NCBI GenBank assembly: GCA_046757965.1
Contig: JBHHZI010000016.1
Coordinates: 1 to 32,784 of the forward strand
Direction of reading: 5' to 3'
Origin: JBHHZI01 sp046757965
GTDB lineage: Bacteria; Acidobacteriota; Polarisedimenticolia; SMYD01
Length of the DNA stretch: 32,784 bases
Shown here: positions 24,897 through 32,784 of the stretch, in pieces
Layout of the letters: each line of letters begins with the position of its first letter
How positions within the stretch are numbered: the stretch's first letter is position 1
Notes under the pieces: generated by a model
The model's input: only the letters and a program-made list of their open reading frames with translations
What the model was told of the DNA's origin: nothing
The model's database searches: none
Program-made: the position numbers and the translations under genes

Positions 24897-27046
24897 GATT
24901 TCACTCCTTTGCGGTCGGGAGACGGGTTCGGCCCTGCCGCGACGCCATCCCGCAGGTACGCGCCGAGTTCCGACGAGAGCCGGCCCACGATCTTCGCCTG
25001 GATGTCGGAGACCTCACCGGCTGTCAACGTGCGGTCGGTGTGACGGAAGGAGAGGTGAATCGCGAGGCTGTACCGGCCTTCCGGGATCGGCTTGCCAGCA
25101 TAGTGGTCGAACGGCTCGATCGATTCGAGCAGGTCGCCTCCCGCCTGCCGGATGGTTCGATCGACCTGCGAGTAGCGGACGGAGGTGTCGAGTATCAGGG
25201 CCAGGTCCCTTGCCACCGGGGGATGGCGAGGGGGTGGACGGAAGGTCGGCAGCGGCGGCTCGATGGGCGCCCGGGAGATGTCGATCTCGAACGCGAACAG
25301 GTCGGCCGGCACCTCCTCGCCGGGCGCCACCTGAGCCGTGAGTCGGCCGATGAATCCCACACGGGAGTCGTCCAGATGCACGAACCCTGCCTCATCGCCA
25401 TCGAGGAACGGGAGGGCCGTTCCCAGCGGGCGAATGTCACAGGCCTGACCGAGCACCGTCGCCGCCAGTCCCTCCAGCACACCCTTCAGGTCGAAGAATC
25501 CTGCAGGACGGGTCCGGACTTGCCAGTGATGTGACGAGCCGGCTCCGTGGGCGACGACGGCGACGTGGGTCCTCTCCACGGGCAGGGGAATGTCCGCTCC
25601 CTCCGGTCGTGTGGCGTCGTCGACATCGAAGAAGACGCGACCGACCTCGAACAGCCGGACGTCGTTGTTGCCCCGGCGCAGATTGTGAAGCACGCCCTCG
25701 ACGAGCCCCGGGATGAGGCTGAACCGGAGAGTGTCCATGCGCAGGTTCAGGGGGTTGCTCAGCGTGATGAAACGGGCCCGCTCCGGAGCCATGTCCCGGA
25801 AGACGTCCTGCGCCTGGCGATCGTGCATGGGAAAACCGAGTCCCTCGTGGTACCCGGAGGCTGCCAGGTACCGCCGCACCCGGTCACGCCCCGCCGAGGG
25901 GCTGGGCTGGCCGGTCCGGTCGGTGGAGAACTCCGGGAGGGTGGAGGGGATGCTGTCATAGCCGATCTGACGGGCGACCTCCTCGATGAGATCGACCTCG
26001 CCCACCACGTCCGCTCGCCACGTGGGAACCACGACCGCCAGCCGCGCGTCGCCGCTATCCCACTCGGGAGGGGCGGCCTCGAAGCCCAGCTCGGAGAGGC
26101 ATTCCATCACGGACTCGGGCTCCACCGGCAATCCCAGAAGATCACGGAGGCGGGTCATGGACAGGGACACCGTGCGGCGATGCACGCGGTCGATGCCGAC
26201 GTCGAGGTCACCCGTCAGCGTCCGGCCGCCGGCAGTCCGGGTCAGCAGAGAAGCGGCACGCAGCGCGGCGGCCCGCGTCACACCCGGGTCGGTGCCCCGT
26301 TCGAACCGGTGAGAGGCGTCCGTATGGATCTGAAAACGCTTCGCGCTCCGGCGAATGAGCCCGGGGTTGAAATGGGCGGATTCGAGAAGGACCCGTGTCG
26401 TGGCCGGCGTGATCTCGGAGTTGCTTCCCCCCATGATCCCGGCCAGGGCGACCGGCCGCTCGCCGTCGGCGATCACCAGGTGGTCGGGCCCGAGCGCTCG
26501 CGAGATGCCGTCCAGAGTCTCGATTGATTCACCCTGCCGGGCCCGGCGAACAACGATTCGACGACCCGCGAGTCGATCGAGATCAAACGCGTGCAATGGC
26601 TGGCCGTACTCGTGGAGCACGAAATTCGTGACATCGACGATGGTGTTGATCGGTCGCAACCCGATGGATGCCAGACGATCCACAAGCCAGTCGGGCGAGG
26701 CCTCGACCGTGACGCCCTCGATGACAAGTGCCGTGTAACGCGGACAATCGTCGGCCTGCTCGATCTCCACACTCGCCACATCGATGGCCGGAGAGGTGTC
26801 TCGTTCGACGGGTGCGTCGGGATACCTCAGCGGTTCGTGCAGGCGCGCTGCCAGCTCGCGGGCGAGACCGAGATGCCCCATGCAGTCAGGCCGGTTCGCC
26901 ATCACGTCGACGTCGAGCTGATGATCCGCTCCCCAGGGGTCCACGGCATCCACCGGAAAGCCGGCTGCCGCGAGAAGGGATGCCACTTCGAGCGGATCGG
27001 CCGGAAGATCGACGTAGGTAGCGAGCCACGCGAGAGAGAATTTCAT
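24893..27046 (-). CDS. pheT: Phenylalanyl-tRNA synthetase beta subunit, short form lacking the OB-fold domain
   Basis: 717 residues, compared with about 795 in E. coli. The start MKFSLAWLATYVDLP is the standard PheT N-terminus, but residue ~40 (VDAVDPWG) leads straight into VDVMANRPDCMGHLGLARELA. The EMAPII-like tRNA-binding OB domain normally found between them is missing. B3/B4 with DVTNFVLHEYGQPLHAFD (editing region), B5, the catalytic-like core (HDRQAQDVFR, then FITLSNPLN) and the C-terminal anticodon-binding FDX-ACB domain (PPVARDLALI through RYSLAIHLSFRH) are present. It pairs with PheS as an alpha2-beta2 enzyme. The ATG at 27046 overlaps the pheS stop. Confidence 0.95.
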   Translation of the reverse strand: MKFSLAWLATYVDLPADPLEVASLLAAAGFPVDAVDPWGADHQLDVDVMANRPDCMGHLGLARELAARLHEPLRYPDAPVERDTSPAIDVASVEIEQADDCPRYTALVIEGVTVEASPDWLVDRLASIGLRPINTIVDVTNFVLHEYGQPLHAFDLDRLAGRRIVVRRARQGESIETLDGISRALGPDHLVIADGERPVALAGIMGGSNSEITPATTRVLLESAHFNPGLIRRSAKRFQIHTDASHRFERGTDPGVTRAAALRAASLLTRTAGGRTLTGDLDVGIDRVHRRTVSLSMTRLRDLLGLPVEPESVMECLSELGFEAAPPEWDSGDARLAVVVPTWRADVVGEVDLIEEVARQIGYDSIPSTLPEFSTDRTGQPSPSAGRDRVRRYLAASGYHEGLGFPMHDRQAQDVFRDMAPERARFITLSNPLNLRMDTLRFSLIPGLVEGVLHNLRRGNNDVRLFEVGRVFFDVDDATRPEGADIPLPVERTHVAVVAHGAGSSHHWQVRTRPAGFFDLKGVLEGLAATVLGQACDIRPLGTALPFLDGDEAGFVHLDDSRVGFIGRLTAQVAPGEEVPADLFAFEIDISRAPIEPPLPTFRPPPRHPPVARDLALILDTSVRYSQVDRTIRQAGGDLLESIEPFDHYAGKPIPEGRYSLAIHLSFRHTDRTLTAGEVSDIQAKIVGRLSSELGAYLRDGVAAGPNPSPDRKGVKS

Positions 27047-28074
27047 ACGAGGCCCTGTCCGCGGAACTGGGCGAGAAAGCGCACGTCGTTGTCCCAGAAC
27101 AGGCGCAGATCGTCGATGCCGTACTTGAGCTTCGTGATCCTGTCGATGCCGAGGCCGAACGCGAACCCGGTCCATTTCCCGGCATCATACCCGACCGCCC
27201 GGAAGACCTCGGGATGAACCATCCCGGCCCCGCCCACCTCGATCCAGCCTCCGTGGCCACAGGCACGGCACCCGCCGCCGAGACAGAAGATGCATGAGAT
27301 ATCGACCTCGGCGCCCGGCTCGACGAAGGGAAAGAACGACGGCCGGAAGCGCACGCGAACGGCCTCTCCGAAGACCCGCCTCCAGAAGAACGCGAGCGTG
27401 CCTTTCAGGTCGGCCATCGACACCGTCGGCGCCACCGCCATGCCTTCGAGCTGGAAGAACGCCGGCGTGTGGTTCGGATCGATGGCGTCCCGTCGGAACG
27501 CCATGCCAGGCGCGACGAATTTCAGCGGCGGCCGGCGGGCCAGCATGGTGCGGATCTGCACCGGCGAGGTGTGTGTGCGCAGGACGCGCCCGGGACCCGC
27601 AAAGAAGGAGTCCTGCTCGTCGCGGGCCGGATGATCCGGCGGGAAGTTCAGCGCCTCGAAATTGTGAAAGTCGGTCTCGACCTCGGGGCCTTCCTCCACC
27701 GAGTACCCCATCGACCGGAAGATATCCTCGAGTTCCCGCCGGACGATGGTGATGGGATGGATGGTGCCGATCTCCGGAATGACACCGGGGAGGGTCGGGT
27801 CGATGGCCGTGGTGGAACGGGCCGGGGAGCGGCTGGATCGAGCAACCGCGGCAGCCAGCGCCTCCTCGAGTTCCTTCTTGACCTGATTGAGCAGCTTGCC
27901 CGCCGCTGGACGATCCTGGCGCGGCAACTCGCCCAGCATCTTCAGGAGAAGGGTGAGCTGCCCCGATCTCTGGCCCAGATAACGGACACGCACGGCCTCG
28001 ATGGTGGTCGTATCCCGCGCCGCCGCGAGGTCGGTCTGGAAGGACTCGCGCAGCTCATTGACCTTGTCTTCCAT
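27043..28074 (-). CDS. pheS: Phenylalanyl-tRNA synthetase alpha subunit
   Basis: 343 residues; the catalytic subunit that activates phenylalanine and charges tRNA-Phe. An N-terminal coiled-coil arm (about 1-85) precedes the class II core: EGPEVETDFHNFEALNFP, LRTHTSPVQIRTM, motif 2 PGMAFRRDAIDPNHTPAFFQ with LEGMAV, then FRPSFFPFVEPGAEVDISC and motif 3 FGLGIDRITKLKYGIDD. The Cys cluster CIFCLGGGCRACGHGGW is seen in many bacterial PheS proteins. It overlaps pheT by four bases and lies 39 bases after rplT. Confidence 0.97.
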   Translation of the reverse strand: MEDKVNELRESFQTDLAAARDTTTIEAVRVRYLGQRSGQLTLLLKMLGELPRQDRPAAGKLLNQVKKELEEALAAAVARSSRSPARSTTAIDPTLPGVIPEIGTIHPITIVRRELEDIFRSMGYSVEEGPEVETDFHNFEALNFPPDHPARDEQDSFFAGPGRVLRTHTSPVQIRTMLARRPPLKFVAPGMAFRRDAIDPNHTPAFFQLEGMAVAPTVSMADLKGTLAFFWRRVFGEAVRVRFRPSFFPFVEPGAEVDISCIFCLGGGCRACGHGGWIEVGGAGMVHPEVFRAVGYDAGKWTGFAFGLGIDRITKLKYGIDDLRLFWDNDVRFLAQFRGQGLV

Positions 28075-28113
28075 CCGGCGGGCTCCTCCGGCGGCGGGTG
28101 GCGATCCCCCGCG

Positions 28114-28473
28114 TCAGGCTGCGAGCGCCCGCCTGGCCGCCTCGACCACGGCGGCAAACCCGGCGTCGTCCTCGACGGCAAGGGCAGCAAGCATCTTGCG
28201 ATTGAGGCAGACGTTGGCACTCTTCAGTCCCCGGATCATCTGGCTGTAGGACATGCCGTGAACGCGAGCCCCGGCGTTGATCCGGGCCGTCCACAGGCGC
28301 CGAAAATCTCTTTTTCGCCGCTTGCGGCCATCGTAGGCGTAGACCCCGGCCTTCTCGACGGCCTCCTCCGCGATCCGGTACAGGCGGGAGCGGGCGCCGT
28401 AGTACCCCCTGGCCTTCTTCAGGATCTTCTTGCGGTAAGAAACGCGGCGGTTGCTTCTCTTCACCCTGGGCAT
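28114..28473 (-). CDS. rplT: Ribosomal protein L20
   Basis: 119 residues. PRVKRSNRRVSYRKKILKKA, GYYGARSRLYRIAEEAV, RKRDFRRLWTARINA and MSYSQMIRGL are near-consensus L20. It binds 23S rRNA early in assembly of the large subunit. It follows rpmI by 61 bases, in the usual rpmI-rplT-pheS-pheT order. I see no L20-binding leader structure that I can support. Confidence 0.97.
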   Translation of the reverse strand: MPRVKRSNRRVSYRKKILKKARGYYGARSRLYRIAEEAVEKAGVYAYDGRKRRKRDFRRLWTARINAGARVHGMSYSQMIRGLKSANVCLNRKMLAALAVEDDAGFAAVVEAARRALAA

Positions 28474-28534
28474 GCGTGACTCCTCGTCGTGCTCATCAGA
28501 TCTGTGTCGTGTTCACCCCGACCTCCCGCTCCGA

Positions 28535-28732
28535 TCAACCGTAGGGGAGCAGGGCGCGGGTCTTGCCGTGGTCCGAGTCGGCGATCAGTGATGCGTGGCG
28601 CAGCCGGCGTTTACGCTTGCGACTCTTCTTCGTCAGGATGTGGCTCGCATTCGCATGGTTGCGCTTGAGCTTGCCCGACGCCGTGGAGCGAAACCGTTTC
28701 GCGGCCCCTCGGTGAGACTTCAGTTTTGGCAT
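28535..28732 (-). CDS. rpmI: Ribosomal protein L35
   Basis: 65 residues, highly basic. PKLKSHRGAAKRFRSTASGK, then KLKRNHANASHILTKKSRKR, is standard L35. It lies 38 bases after thrS. The infC gene that usually sits between them is absent. Confidence 0.97.
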   Translation of the reverse strand: MPKLKSHRGAAKRFRSTASGKLKRNHANASHILTKKSRKRKRRLRHASLIADSDHGKTRALLPYG

Positions 28733-28770
28733 TTTCTTGGCTCCTGGTATCGCCCGCCCGGTGATGGGGG

Positions 28771-30756
28771 TCAGGCCGACTTCTGATTCTCTTCATTGCT
28801 GTCGATGACGCCGGACAGGTCGATGTCCCGCCGACGCTCGCGGGCCGTGTCCTCGAGCCGGATCAACAGCTTCTCCGGCGAGGCGTTGCCCACGTTGCCG
28901 GACTCCCGCGTTCGCACGGCGACGGTCCCGTTCTCCTGCTCCTGATCCCCCACGATCAGCATCAGGGGGATCTTGTGCACCTGGGCATCCCGGATCTTGT
29001 AGCCGAGCTTCTCGTTTCGATCATCAACGTCGGCGCGCAGACCCGCTCCCCGGAACAGGGTCGCCCAGTTACGGCACTGCTCGGCATGGCGGTCTGCGAT
29101 CGGAATGAACACCACCTGCACCGGCGCGAGCCAGAGTGGGAAGGCCCCTGCATAATGCTCGATCAGAGTGCCGATGAATCGTTCAACCGAGCCGAAGATC
29201 GCCCGGTGAACCATGACAGCGGTGTGCTCGACGCCATCGGCGCCTGTGTACGTGACGCCGAATCGTCTCGGCAGATTGAAGTCGAACTGGACCGTGGAGG
29301 CCTGCCAGCGCCGACCGAGGGCGTCGACCAGCTTGACGTCGATCTTGGGGCCGTAGAAGACGGCCTCCCCTTCCATCCGGCGTGCAGTGAGCCCCTGTCG
29401 GCTCAGAACGCGCTCGAGCGCCTTCTCCGCGCGGTTCCACTCCGCCTCCGACCCGGCGTATTTCTCCGGAGTGCCGGGGTCGCGGGCGGACAGCTCGATC
29501 TCGTAGTCGTCAAAACCGAATGTCCGCAGGACCTCCCGGGTCAGATCCAGGACCCCGGAGACCTCCGCTTCGAGCTGGTCCGGCGTGCAGAAGATATGCG
29601 CGTCGTCCTGTGTGAAGCCGCGGACCCTCAGCAGTCCGTGCAGTGTTCCGGATCGTTCGTACCGGTACACCGTCCCGAGTTCGAAGAATCGCAGGGGCAG
29701 CTCGCGGTAACTGTGCCGCCGTGTCTTGAAGATGGAGATATGACCGGGGCAGTTCATCGGCTTGAGAACATACTCGGCGTCGTCCACGCGGAGGGTGTAC
29801 ATGTTGTCGCGGTAGTATTCGTAGTGGCCGGACGTTCGCCACAGGTGGTCACGTGCGATGTGTGGAATCTGGACGAACTGGTACCCGTAGCGAGCATGAA
29901 TCTCGCGCGAGTACTCCTCGACGCTGAGACGAAGACGCGCGCCACGGGGATGCCAGTAGTACAGGCCGGCGCCAAGCTCATCATCGACGGAGAACAGATC
30001 CAGCTCCACGCCGAGCCGGCGGTGATCGCGTTTCTTGGCCTCCTCGATGCGCCGGAGGAACTCGGCGAGCGCTCCCTTGTCCCAGAACGCGGTGCCGTAG
30101 ATGCGCTGGAGCATCTTGTTCTTCTCGGACCCGAGCCAGTAGGCGCCGGCGGTGGAGAGCAGCTTGAAGTGCTTCACCTTCGACGTGGACGGCAGATGGG
30201 GTCCCTGACAGAAGTCGGTGAACCCTTCCTGGGTGTACGTCGACACCACCGGACCACCTTTTTCGCGTGCGAAGTGAACCTTGTACGGTTCGTCTTCCTG
30301 CTCGAAGTAGCCGATGGCCTCCTCGCGTGGCAGGTCGCGTCGCGTCAGCTGGAGGTCCCGCTTGACGATGTCCGCCATGCGCTGCTCGATCCGGGCGAGG
30401 TCGTCCTCGGTGAACGGCGTGGGCTTGTCGAAGTCGTAGTAGAAGCCGTCGGCGGTTGCCGGTCCGCCGGCCACCTTGGCCTCCGGGAACAGCTCCTTGA
30501 CCGCCTGGGCGAGCACGTGGGACGCGGTGTGCCGGATCACCGGGAGAGTCTCGGGGTCGTCCGGTGTCAGGATCTCCACGGCGGCGTCGTCGTCGATGGC
30601 GCGCGCCACGTCCACCACGACACCGTTCACCTTGCCGGCGAGTGCCGCGCGGGCCAGCCCGGGGCCGATCGACGCGGCAATCTCTCCGACGGTCGCGCCG
30701 CGCGGAAACTCCCGGCGCGACCCGTCCGGCAGGGTGATGGTGATCTGCTCGGACAT
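28771..30756 (-). CDS. thrS: Threonyl-tRNA synthetase
   Basis: 661 residues from the ATG at 30756, giving MSEQITITLPDGS at the start of the TGS domain (about 4-64). The editing domain follows with HTASH (76-80), FYYDFDKPTPFTEDDL and a later zinc-type motif FCQGPHLPSTSKVKHFKLL. The class II core has LKPMNCPGHI (zinc Cys), motif 2 with FELGTVYRYERSGTLHGLLR, and motif 3 VMVHRAIFGSVERFIGTLIE. The C-terminal anticodon-binding domain is present. An in-frame TTG 90 bases upstream would add a low-complexity extension not seen in the family. GGGAG lies 11 bases before the chosen ATG. The protein ends with a short acidic tail. Confidence 0.96.
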   Translation of the reverse strand: MSEQITITLPDGSRREFPRGATVGEIAASIGPGLARAALAGKVNGVVVDVARAIDDDAAVEILTPDDPETLPVIRHTASHVLAQAVKELFPEAKVAGGPATADGFYYDFDKPTPFTEDDLARIEQRMADIVKRDLQLTRRDLPREEAIGYFEQEDEPYKVHFAREKGGPVVSTYTQEGFTDFCQGPHLPSTSKVKHFKLLSTAGAYWLGSEKNKMLQRIYGTAFWDKGALAEFLRRIEEAKKRDHRRLGVELDLFSVDDELGAGLYYWHPRGARLRLSVEEYSREIHARYGYQFVQIPHIARDHLWRTSGHYEYYRDNMYTLRVDDAEYVLKPMNCPGHISIFKTRRHSYRELPLRFFELGTVYRYERSGTLHGLLRVRGFTQDDAHIFCTPDQLEAEVSGVLDLTREVLRTFGFDDYEIELSARDPGTPEKYAGSEAEWNRAEKALERVLSRQGLTARRMEGEAVFYGPKIDVKLVDALGRRWQASTVQFDFNLPRRFGVTYTGADGVEHTAVMVHRAIFGSVERFIGTLIEHYAGAFPLWLAPVQVVFIPIADRHAEQCRNWATLFRGAGLRADVDDRNEKLGYKIRDAQVHKIPLMLIVGDQEQENGTVAVRTRESGNVGNASPEKLLIRLEDTARERRRDIDLSGVIDSNEENQKSA

Positions 30757-30852
30757 GAAACGCTCGACTCCCGTCATCGGGTTCGTGAATCCGCCCGCAC
30801 TCCCACCCCACGGTCCAGAGGCAGGCCGGAAACGACGCCAAGGCAACGCCGA

Positions 30853-30881
30853 AGTGTACTGTCCAGTGATGTTTCAGTCAA
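30853..30881 (-). promoter_or_regulatory. Promoter of the thrS operon
   Basis: On the minus strand, TTGACT (30881-30876) and TACACT (30858-30853) are 17 bases apart. The predicted start near 30846 gives a leader of about 90 bases, too short for a T-box. Confidence 0.6.
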
Positions 30882-30978
30882 CGTGGCCGGCGCCGTGCGG
30901 TGACCGTCGCCGGCCGGCACGCGACCGGCTGACGGCGAGGCCTTCCATCGCCATGGCGGGGTGGTCTCGAGGGCATGA

Positions 30979-31053
<75 letters not shown>

Positions 31054-31066
31054 ACTGGGGAGCCGA

Positions 31067-31096
31067 AACCTAACAGCCCCGACCCGGGCCTGTCAA
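31067..31096 (-). promoter_or_regulatory. Promoter of tRNA-Val
   Basis: On the minus strand, a consensus TTGACA (31096-31091) lies 18 bases before TAGGTT (31072-31067). Transcription would start near 31060, seven bases before the mature tRNA end. Confidence 0.65.
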
Positions 31097-31123
31097 CGAC
31101 CGTCACGGGACCCGCGCTGCGGT

Positions 31124-32140
31124 CTAGCCGACGCCGCCGTGTGGCAGCGCGAATCCCGGGCGCCACACCAGTCCGGGGCTCTCCTGCCCGATGCGGCGGA
31201 TGCCGTTGAGGAGCGAGGACACGGTGGCCTCGTCACCGGCGGTTCCCGGAGAGATGCGGATGTTCACCGGCGGGGTTCCCTTGATCCGGATCTCGTCCAT
31301 CTGGGGACGTGTGCCGAGGGCCATCGTCAGTTCGAATCGCACGACCTCCCGGCCGCCTGAGCGGCCGCTGAGCTTCTGCGTCTGCCCGTGCACGGGCGTC
31401 CCGGCGCGCGGCCGTCCTGGCCCCGCCGTGACCGGCGCCAGGCTCTGGGTGACGGTGTCGAGTTCCCACCCGATGGCGTGGGCCAGCCAGCGGGCGGAGG
31501 CCTCCAGGCCGGCGTGGCCGATGGCGTGCCGCCGGGCCCGGGCGCGGAATGCACCGACCGTGAGGCCGACGCCCACCTTGCGCTGCAGCGGCCGGCGCCG
31601 GGAGGCCACGTCGACCCGGCGGACCACGTGAATGTGACGGATGTTCCGGCAGACAGCGCTGGCCACCGCGGGCAACAGATCCATGACGAACCCGGGATTG
31701 ACGCCGGTTGCCAGGATGGCCCGGCAAGCATGCCGGGCGGCACGATCGAGCCGGCGCGCCAGCCGGGGGTGAGTGTGCCAGGGCCACAGGAGTTCCTCAC
31801 AGGACGAGACGGCGGACAGACCGCGGTCGAGCCCGGCTGTCAGCAGCGGCAGGGCGTCCTTGAAGCTCGATCCGGCGGTATGCAGGAGCACCGTGCCGGC
31901 GGGGAATCGCCGGATCTCGCCGAGGCTCCGGGCGATGGAGATCCCCTTCCGGTCCTGGCGCGCCGGCGTCCGGAGATGCGCGGCGAGCGCCTCCCCGGCC
32001 AGGCCCGGCGCCGGGTCCACGGCGCCAACCAGACGCACGCCCGGATCCGTCGCCATGGCCCGCGCCACCGCCGTCCCGATGGCTCCCAGGCCACAGATCA
32101 CCACGGGGACAGGCCGCATCGCCGTCGTCCTCCTCCGCAT
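31124..32140 (-). CDS. DapB-like NAD(P)-binding oxidoreductase
   Basis: 338 residues from the ATG at 32140, which follows GGAGGGAGGA. A second ATG at 32119, after GGAGGAGG, is equally plausible and gives 331 residues. The N-terminal Rossmann motif is VVICGLGAIGTAVARAM, then VGAVDPAPGLAG. TGVNPGFVMDLLP and SCEELLWPW recall the DapB-N-containing dehydrogenases related to 2,4-diaminopentanoate dehydrogenase, rather than true dihydrodipicolinate reductase. It probably acts on an amino or imino acid in the cytoplasm; the substrate is unknown. It is divergent from the DAHP synthase gene and upstream of tRNA-Val. Confidence 0.7.
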   Translation of the reverse strand: MRRRTTAMRPVPVVICGLGAIGTAVARAMATDPGVRLVGAVDPAPGLAGEALAAHLRTPARQDRKGISIARSLGEIRRFPAGTVLLHTAGSSFKDALPLLTAGLDRGLSAVSSCEELLWPWHTHPRLARRLDRAARHACRAILATGVNPGFVMDLLPAVASAVCRNIRHIHVVRRVDVASRRRPLQRKVGVGLTVGAFRARARRHAIGHAGLEASARWLAHAIGWELDTVTQSLAPVTAGPGRPRAGTPVHGQTQKLSGRSGGREVVRFELTMALGTRPQMDEIRIKGTPPVNIRISPGTAGDEATVSSLLNGIRRIGQESPGLVWRPGFALPHGGVG

Positions 32141-32200
32141 CAATCCTCCCTCCGCAGGCCGCCAGCATAGCCCACCGGGACGCTGTCGGGAGCGGTCCGG

Positions 32201-32230
32201 TTGCACCTTCAAACCCCGGGTCCGTACAAT
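32201..32230 (+). promoter_or_regulatory. Promoter of the DAHP synthase gene
   Basis: TTGCAC at 32201-32206 and TACAAT at 32225-32230, 18 bases apart. Predicted start near 32237, leaving a 45-base leader that contains GGAGGGAGG before the GTG. Confidence 0.6.
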
Positions 32231-32281
32231 GAGGCACCTCGCCGGGCCGATCCCGGGTGGCAGGCGAGGAGGGAGGCTGCC

Positions 32282-32784
32282 GTGCTCATCGTGATGGATC
32301 AGCAATCGACGCCGGCCCAGGTGGACGCGGTCATCAAGCGGATCGAATCGCTCGGCTTTCGCGCCCATCCGATCCCCGGGGGACAGCGGGTGGCGATCGG
32401 GGTCACGGGCAATCCCGGACCCCTGTCACGCCGGGAGTTCGAGGTGCTGCCGGGAGTCCGCCAGGCGATCCCTGTGACCAGGCCGTACAAGCTCGTCAGT
32501 CGCGAGGTGAAGGAAGAGGGCACCATCGTCGACGTGGCCGGGTGTCCCATCGGCGGGAAGGCGTTCACGGTGATTGCCGGGCCGTGTGCCGTGGAGAACG
32601 AGGACCAGTGCGTGCGGATCGCGCGCCAGGTCAAGGCGGCCGGAGCGCACCTCCTCAGGGGCGGGGCCTTCAAGCCTCGAACCTCCCCGTACTCGTTTCA
32701 GGGGCTGGGAGAGGAGGGCCTGCGGATTCTCGCGCGGGCCCGGGAGGAAACGGGACTGCCGGTCATCACCGAGGCTCTCGACGA
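32282..32784 (+). CDS. aroF: 3-deoxy-7-phosphoheptulonate (DAHP) synthase, type I-beta, 3' end outside window
   Basis: The first 167 residues of the enzyme that joins phosphoenolpyruvate and erythrose 4-phosphate at the entry to the shikimate pathway. The GTG start gives VLIVMDQQSTPAQVDAVIKR, the ferredoxin-like regulatory domain of the I-beta class (about 1-70). The catalytic barrel begins with FTVIAGPCAVEN and LLRGGAFKPRTSPYSFQGLG, both family signatures. A strong ribosome binding site (GGAGGGAGG) precedes the GTG. The gene is cut by the window edge with no sign of damage. Confidence 0.95.
   Translation, partial: MLIVMDQQSTPAQVDAVIKRIESLGFRAHPIPGGQRVAIGVTGNPGPLSRREFEVLPGVRQAIPVTRPYKLVSREVKEEGTIVDVAGCPIGGKAFTVIAGPCAVENEDQCVRIARQVKAAGAHLLRGGAFKPRTSPYSFQGLGEEGLRILARAREETGLPVITEALD

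Noticed and set aside
30757..30852. T-box or other attenuator in the thrS leader
   Set aside because: The leader is about 90 bases and lacks a T-box consensus, a specifier loop or a terminator with a T-run.
28975..30903. 642-codon open frame on the plus strand opposite thrS
   Set aside because: A high-GC antisense shadow; thrS on the other strand is unmistakable and the plus-strand product has no recognisable domain.

Overview
The window is high-GC bacterial chromosome with tightly packed genes, mostly joined by 4-base ATGA or GTGA overlaps. Class I lysyl-tRNA synthetase, the zapA-6S RNA-rny-ymdB-xseAB-ispA-tlyA-nadK order, and a C-terminal Cys-Gly motif of a secreted protein at the left edge fit an Acidobacteriota-like organism, perhaps Polarisedimenticolia. 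That placement is inference; the sequence holds no rRNA or other decisive marker. I see no phage genes, insertion sequences or CRISPR arrays.

Layout. Positions 1-3195 (+): the end of a secreted cohesin-like protein, then a molybdate ABC transporter (modA, modB, modC). Positions 3196-3505 hold no gene but contain inverted repeats and a good sigma70-type promoter. Positions 3506-6469 (+): an ArnT/PMT-type membrane glycosyltransferase and class I LysRS. Positions 16029-6448 (-): a five-gene cassette of two paralogous polytopic membrane proteins with soluble C-terminal regions, two alkaline-phosphatase-superfamily ('sulfatase') proteins, and a PTPS-related GT-C-like membrane protein. Positions 16140-17360 (+): two small membrane-anchored proteins, one with a J-domain lacking HPD and one with a CcmH-like Cys cluster. 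Positions 30756-17380 (-): a long housekeeping run of thrS, rpmI, rplT, pheS, pheT, a ZapB-like gene, zapA, 6S RNA, rny, ymdB, xseA, xseB, ispA, tlyA and nadK. Positions 30979-31053: tRNA-Val(GAC). Positions 31124-32784: a DapB-like dehydrogenase divergent from a truncated DAHP synthase gene.

Most notable points. (1) RNase Y has an intact KH domain but has lost several HD-domain metal ligands, so it may be nuclease-dead or altered. (2) The five-gene envelope cassette joins GT-C-like membrane proteins to two sulfatase-fold proteins that carry Thr, not Cys or Ser, at the nucleophile position. This suggests a phospho-group transfer or hydrolysis system acting on a surface glycan, and it is the best candidate here for an undescribed system. 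(3) Two promoters lie so close to their start codons that leaderless mRNAs are predicted. (4) PheT lacks its OB-fold domain, and infC is missing between thrS and rpmI. (5) A clear 6S RNA gene with its own promoter lies between zapA and rny.
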